Of a stretch of DNA of 7,984 nt, positions 6,597 through 7,984 are shown piece by piece. Positions within the stretch are counted from its first letter, which is position 1, and every line of letters begins with the position of its first letter. A program made the position numbers and the translations under genes. The notes under the pieces were generated by a model that worked only from the letters and a program-made list of their open reading frames with translations, did no database searches and had not been told where the DNA came from. Source of the DNA: Bacteroidales bacterium (GTDB taxonomy: Bacteria > Bacteroidota > Bacteroidia > Bacteroidales > GCA-2748055); assembly GCA_029934875.1 (NCBI GenBank), contig JAOZLK010000179.1, positions 1-7,984 on the forward strand, given 5' to 3'.

Positions 6597-6621
6597 CCGG
6601 TAGCCCCTTAAGGGAGTCCGG
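6597..6621 (-). other. Palindromic leader structure between rpsI and rpsB
   Basis: In the 86-bp gap, CCCTTAAGGG (6605-6614) is a perfect 10-bp palindrome flanked by CCGG on both sides (6597-6600 and 6618-6621). In RNA it could fold as CCGG/CCGG enclosing a CCC-TTAA-GGG stem-loop with small internal loops. It lies 27 bp before the rpsB ATG on the transcribed strand. No T tract follows, so a terminator is unlikely. It could be a processing site or an S2-responsive leader, but that is inference; the stems are short. Confidence 0.35.
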
Positions 6622-6656
6622 GCAATTTCGCAATATTTATAAATAGAAATTTTATT

Positions 6657-7043
6657 CTAGCGCTTGCTAAACTGGAATTTCTTCCTTGCTTTAGGCTGGC
6701 CGGGCTTCTTGCGTTCCACAACGCGGGGATCCCTGGTTACAAATCCTTCTGCCCTGAGGGCTGGTTTGTATTCAGGATTTATCTTAATCAGGGCCCTGGA
6801 GATACCGAGACGCAATGCTTCTGCCTGTCCGCTCATTCCACCGCCGTCGAGGTTAACTTTGATATCATAATTTCCTTGTAACTCAAGAAGAACGAGAGGT
6901 TGTTCAACAATATAATGGAGTTGCTTGTCTGGAAAATAGTCTTTAAAATCCCTGTCGTTTACAGTAATCTGTCCTTTGCCTTCTGACAAATATACCCTTG
7001 CAATGGCTGCTTTTCTTCTTCCGATCGTGTTGATCACTTCCAT
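6657..7043 (-). CDS. rpsI: 30S ribosomal protein uS9
   Basis: S9 is a 30S head protein whose C-terminal tail reaches the P-site tRNA. At 128 residues the length is normal. It shows GRRKAAIARV (8-17), NLDGGGMSGQAEA (64-76), GISRAL (80-85), and the basic C-terminal arm TRDPRVVERKKPGQPKARKK (103-122) ending in the conserved SKR. The start ATG at 7041-7043 is preceded by AGGA at a short spacing, a weak Shine-Dalgarno site. It follows rplM by 4 bp, indicating cotranscription and the near-universal rplM-rpsI pair. Confidence 0.98.
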   Translation of the reverse strand: MEVINTIGRRKAAIARVYLSEGKGQITVNDRDFKDYFPDKQLHYIVEQPLVLLELQGNYDIKVNLDGGGMSGQAEALRLGISRALIKINPEYKPALRAEGFVTRDPRVVERKKPGQPKARKKFQFSKR

Positions 7044-7047
7044 GGTC

Positions 7048-7503
7048 CTATTTAATTTTATTTAAGTCCAGATTCTTAGGTTGCTGAGCCTGGTGAGTGT
7101 GGTTCTCTCCAACAACTACAAAAAGGTTTCTGAAGAGTTCACTTCCAAGGCGACTCTTTGGGAGCATGCCCCTGATCGCTTTTTCCAAAACTGCTGCAGG
7201 CTTTTTAGACAACAAATCTTCAACAGTTTGAAAGCGCTGTCCGCCTGGGTAACCCGAGTGGCTTACATATTTCTTATCACTCATCTTATTTCCAGTGAGC
7301 TTTACCTTCTCGGCGTTGATGATAATAACATTATCGCCGCAATCCACATGTGGAGTGAAACTTGGCTTATGCTTTCCTCTGAGTACGATGGCAACTTTTG
7401 AAGCAAGCCTTCCCAGTACTTCATCCTTAGCGTCAACAACAAACCATTCCTTCTGGACGGTCTCTTTATTGGCTGAAATTGTTTTGTAACTTAAGGTATT
7501 CAC
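7048..7503 (-). CDS. rplM: 50S ribosomal protein uL13 (GTG start)
   Basis: L13 is an early-assembling 50S protein. At 151 residues it fits the Bacteroidota form. Features are WFVVDA (20-25), GRLASKVA (31-38), RGKHKPSFTPHVDCGDNVII (42-61), LTGNK (69-73), SGYPGG (83-88), AIRGMLPK (109-116) and HTHQAQQP (135-142). The start is GTG at 7501-7503. The frame upstream has no ATG before an in-frame TAA, and from the GTG the product reads NTLSYKTISANK, the N-terminus expected in this phylum, so GTG is well supported. It is the first gene of the rplM-rpsI-rpsB-tsf unit, with a good promoter about 35-60 bp upstream. Confidence 0.97.
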   Translation of the reverse strand: MNTLSYKTISANKETVQKEWFVVDAKDEVLGRLASKVAIVLRGKHKPSFTPHVDCGDNVIIINAEKVKLTGNKMSDKKYVSHSGYPGGQRFQTVEDLLSKKPAAVLEKAIRGMLPKSRLGSELFRNLFVVVGENHTHQAQQPKNLDLNKIK

Positions 7504-7537
7504 TTGTATGCGTTTTTGTCCTAAATTTTATGGATCG

Positions 7538-7566
7538 CAAAAATACAACAAAAATCTATAAAACAA
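7538..7566 (-). promoter_or_regulatory. Bacteroidota-type promoter for rplM-rpsI-rpsB-tsf
   Basis: The minus strand has TATTTTTG (7545-7538), an exact match to TAnnTTTG. A TTG (7566-7564) stands 18 bp upstream as a partial -33 TTTG element. Transcription would start near 7530-7533, leaving a leader of roughly 30 nt before the GTG start of rplM. The position and both elements fit a primary-sigma promoter of this phylum. Confidence 0.62.
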
Positions 7567-7742
7567 GAAGATATCAACAATAAATTTCCTGCTTTCACAA
7601 GATGAGGAATATCAGCTTTGTGGATTTGCTTATTCTTTATGAATCCCGGCTCTGGATTTTCAATTCCGGAAGCAGTTTGCAAAACTATAATAATATAATT
7701 AATAATGTATAGGTTCACACAATAGAAGACGCAGTGAATAGT

Positions 7743-7750
7743 TATATTTA
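7743..7750 (+). promoter_or_regulatory. Weak -7 box candidate for the gene starting at 7771
   Basis: TATATTTA matches TAnnTTTG except for the final base and lies 20 bp before the ATG at 7771. No -33 element is visible at the usual spacing. The surrounding 7680-7760 region is very A/T rich, so a chance match is quite possible. Confidence 0.22.
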
Positions 7751-7770
7751 AATAGGAATGCTGTTCATTC

Positions 7771-7984
7771 ATGAAACTAACCCGACGACAAATTCATGAG
7801 CAGGTCTATTTCTATGGCCTGATTCTATTGGCAGTTTCGCTGCCTCTTTCCATATTTGCTGTCACCATGTCCCAGATCATACTTCTGACTAATTGGGTGG
7901 TGGAGGGTAGGTATGATGAAAAATGGTTGCGGTTCAGGAAAAACCCTGCCATCGGGATTCTACTGGCATTTTATGTTCTTCACG
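7771..7984 (+). CDS. N-terminal part of a multi-spanning membrane protein, O-antigen ligase/polymerase-like (partial)
   Basis: The 71 visible codons start at the ATG at 7771 and stay open to the window edge. After a short basic start (MKLTRRQIHEQ) comes a hydrophobic segment (about 13-42) containing LILLAVSLPLSIFAV, which probably makes one or two membrane passes. A basic loop (YDEKWLRFRKNP, 48-59) leads into the next membrane segment, AIGILLAFYVLH. This layout, with an early LPLS turn and an Arg/Lys-rich loop before an NP, resembles O-antigen ligase (Wzy/WaaL-like) proteins common in Bacteroidota, which handle surface polysaccharide at the inner membrane. The diagnostic large periplasmic loop lies outside the window, so the family call is tentative. 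It is divergent from rplM across 267 bp with no convincing ORF. A sequence GGAAT about 12 bp upstream is not a clear ribosome binding site. Confidence 0.7.
   Translation, partial: MKLTRRQIHEQVYFYGLILLAVSLPLSIFAVTMSQIILLTNWVVEGRYDEKWLRFRKNPAIGILLAFYVLH

Noticed and set aside
7521..7772. Minus-strand 83-codon open frame upstream of rplM
   Set aside because: Its composition follows the A/T-rich intergenic sequence (many Ile, Tyr, Cys and Asn). It overlaps the rplM promoter and the start of the plus-strand membrane protein gene, and shows no domain or family resemblance.

Overview
The window is a chromosomal housekeeping segment from a member of the Bacteroidota, most likely class Bacteroidia (Bacteroidales or Marinilabiliales-like). 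This rests on the protein sequences (for example the L13 N-terminus NTLSYKTISANK and a lipoprotein/OmpA architecture), on A/T-rich start regions with few Shine-Dalgarno sites, and on promoter candidates of the Bacteroidota type (TAnnTTTG at -7). No database search was possible, so the taxonomic call is inference.

Layout, left to right. Positions 1-53 hold the 3' end of a plus-strand gene. The 152 bp up to the convergent dxs contains a long imperfect palindrome (109-179), the most unusual non-coding structure here. dxs (minus) encodes 1-deoxy-D-xylulose-5-phosphate synthase, the entry enzyme of the MEP isoprenoid pathway. Divergent from it is a coiled-coil OmpA-domain lipoprotein (plus), predicted to link the outer membrane to peptidoglycan. 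Its 3' end lies 21 bp from the convergent end of frr.

From 3313 to 7503 all genes are on the minus strand and belong to translation or UMP synthesis. In transcription order they are rplM, rpsI, rpsB, tsf, then an intrinsic terminator (4721-4753), then pyrH and frr. The widely conserved order rpsB-tsf-pyrH-frr is therefore kept, with rplM-rpsI in front, but the terminator probably splits it into a ribosomal-protein/EF-Ts unit and a pyrH-frr unit. A good Bacteroidota promoter lies before rplM. S2 has an unusually long Lys/Glu/Ala-rich tail that includes a 9-bp tandem repeat.

Positions 7504-7770 are an A/T-rich divergent intergenic region without a convincing gene. From 7771 a plus-strand membrane protein begins and runs off the window; it resembles the N-terminus of O-antigen ligase/polymerase (Wzy/WaaL-like) proteins.

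I found no evidence of a mobile element, CRISPR array, defence system, biosynthetic cluster or new multi-gene system. The points worth a second look are the palindromic element, the S2 tail, the long coiled-coil lipoprotein, start-codon and promoter details, and possible RNA structure before rpsB.
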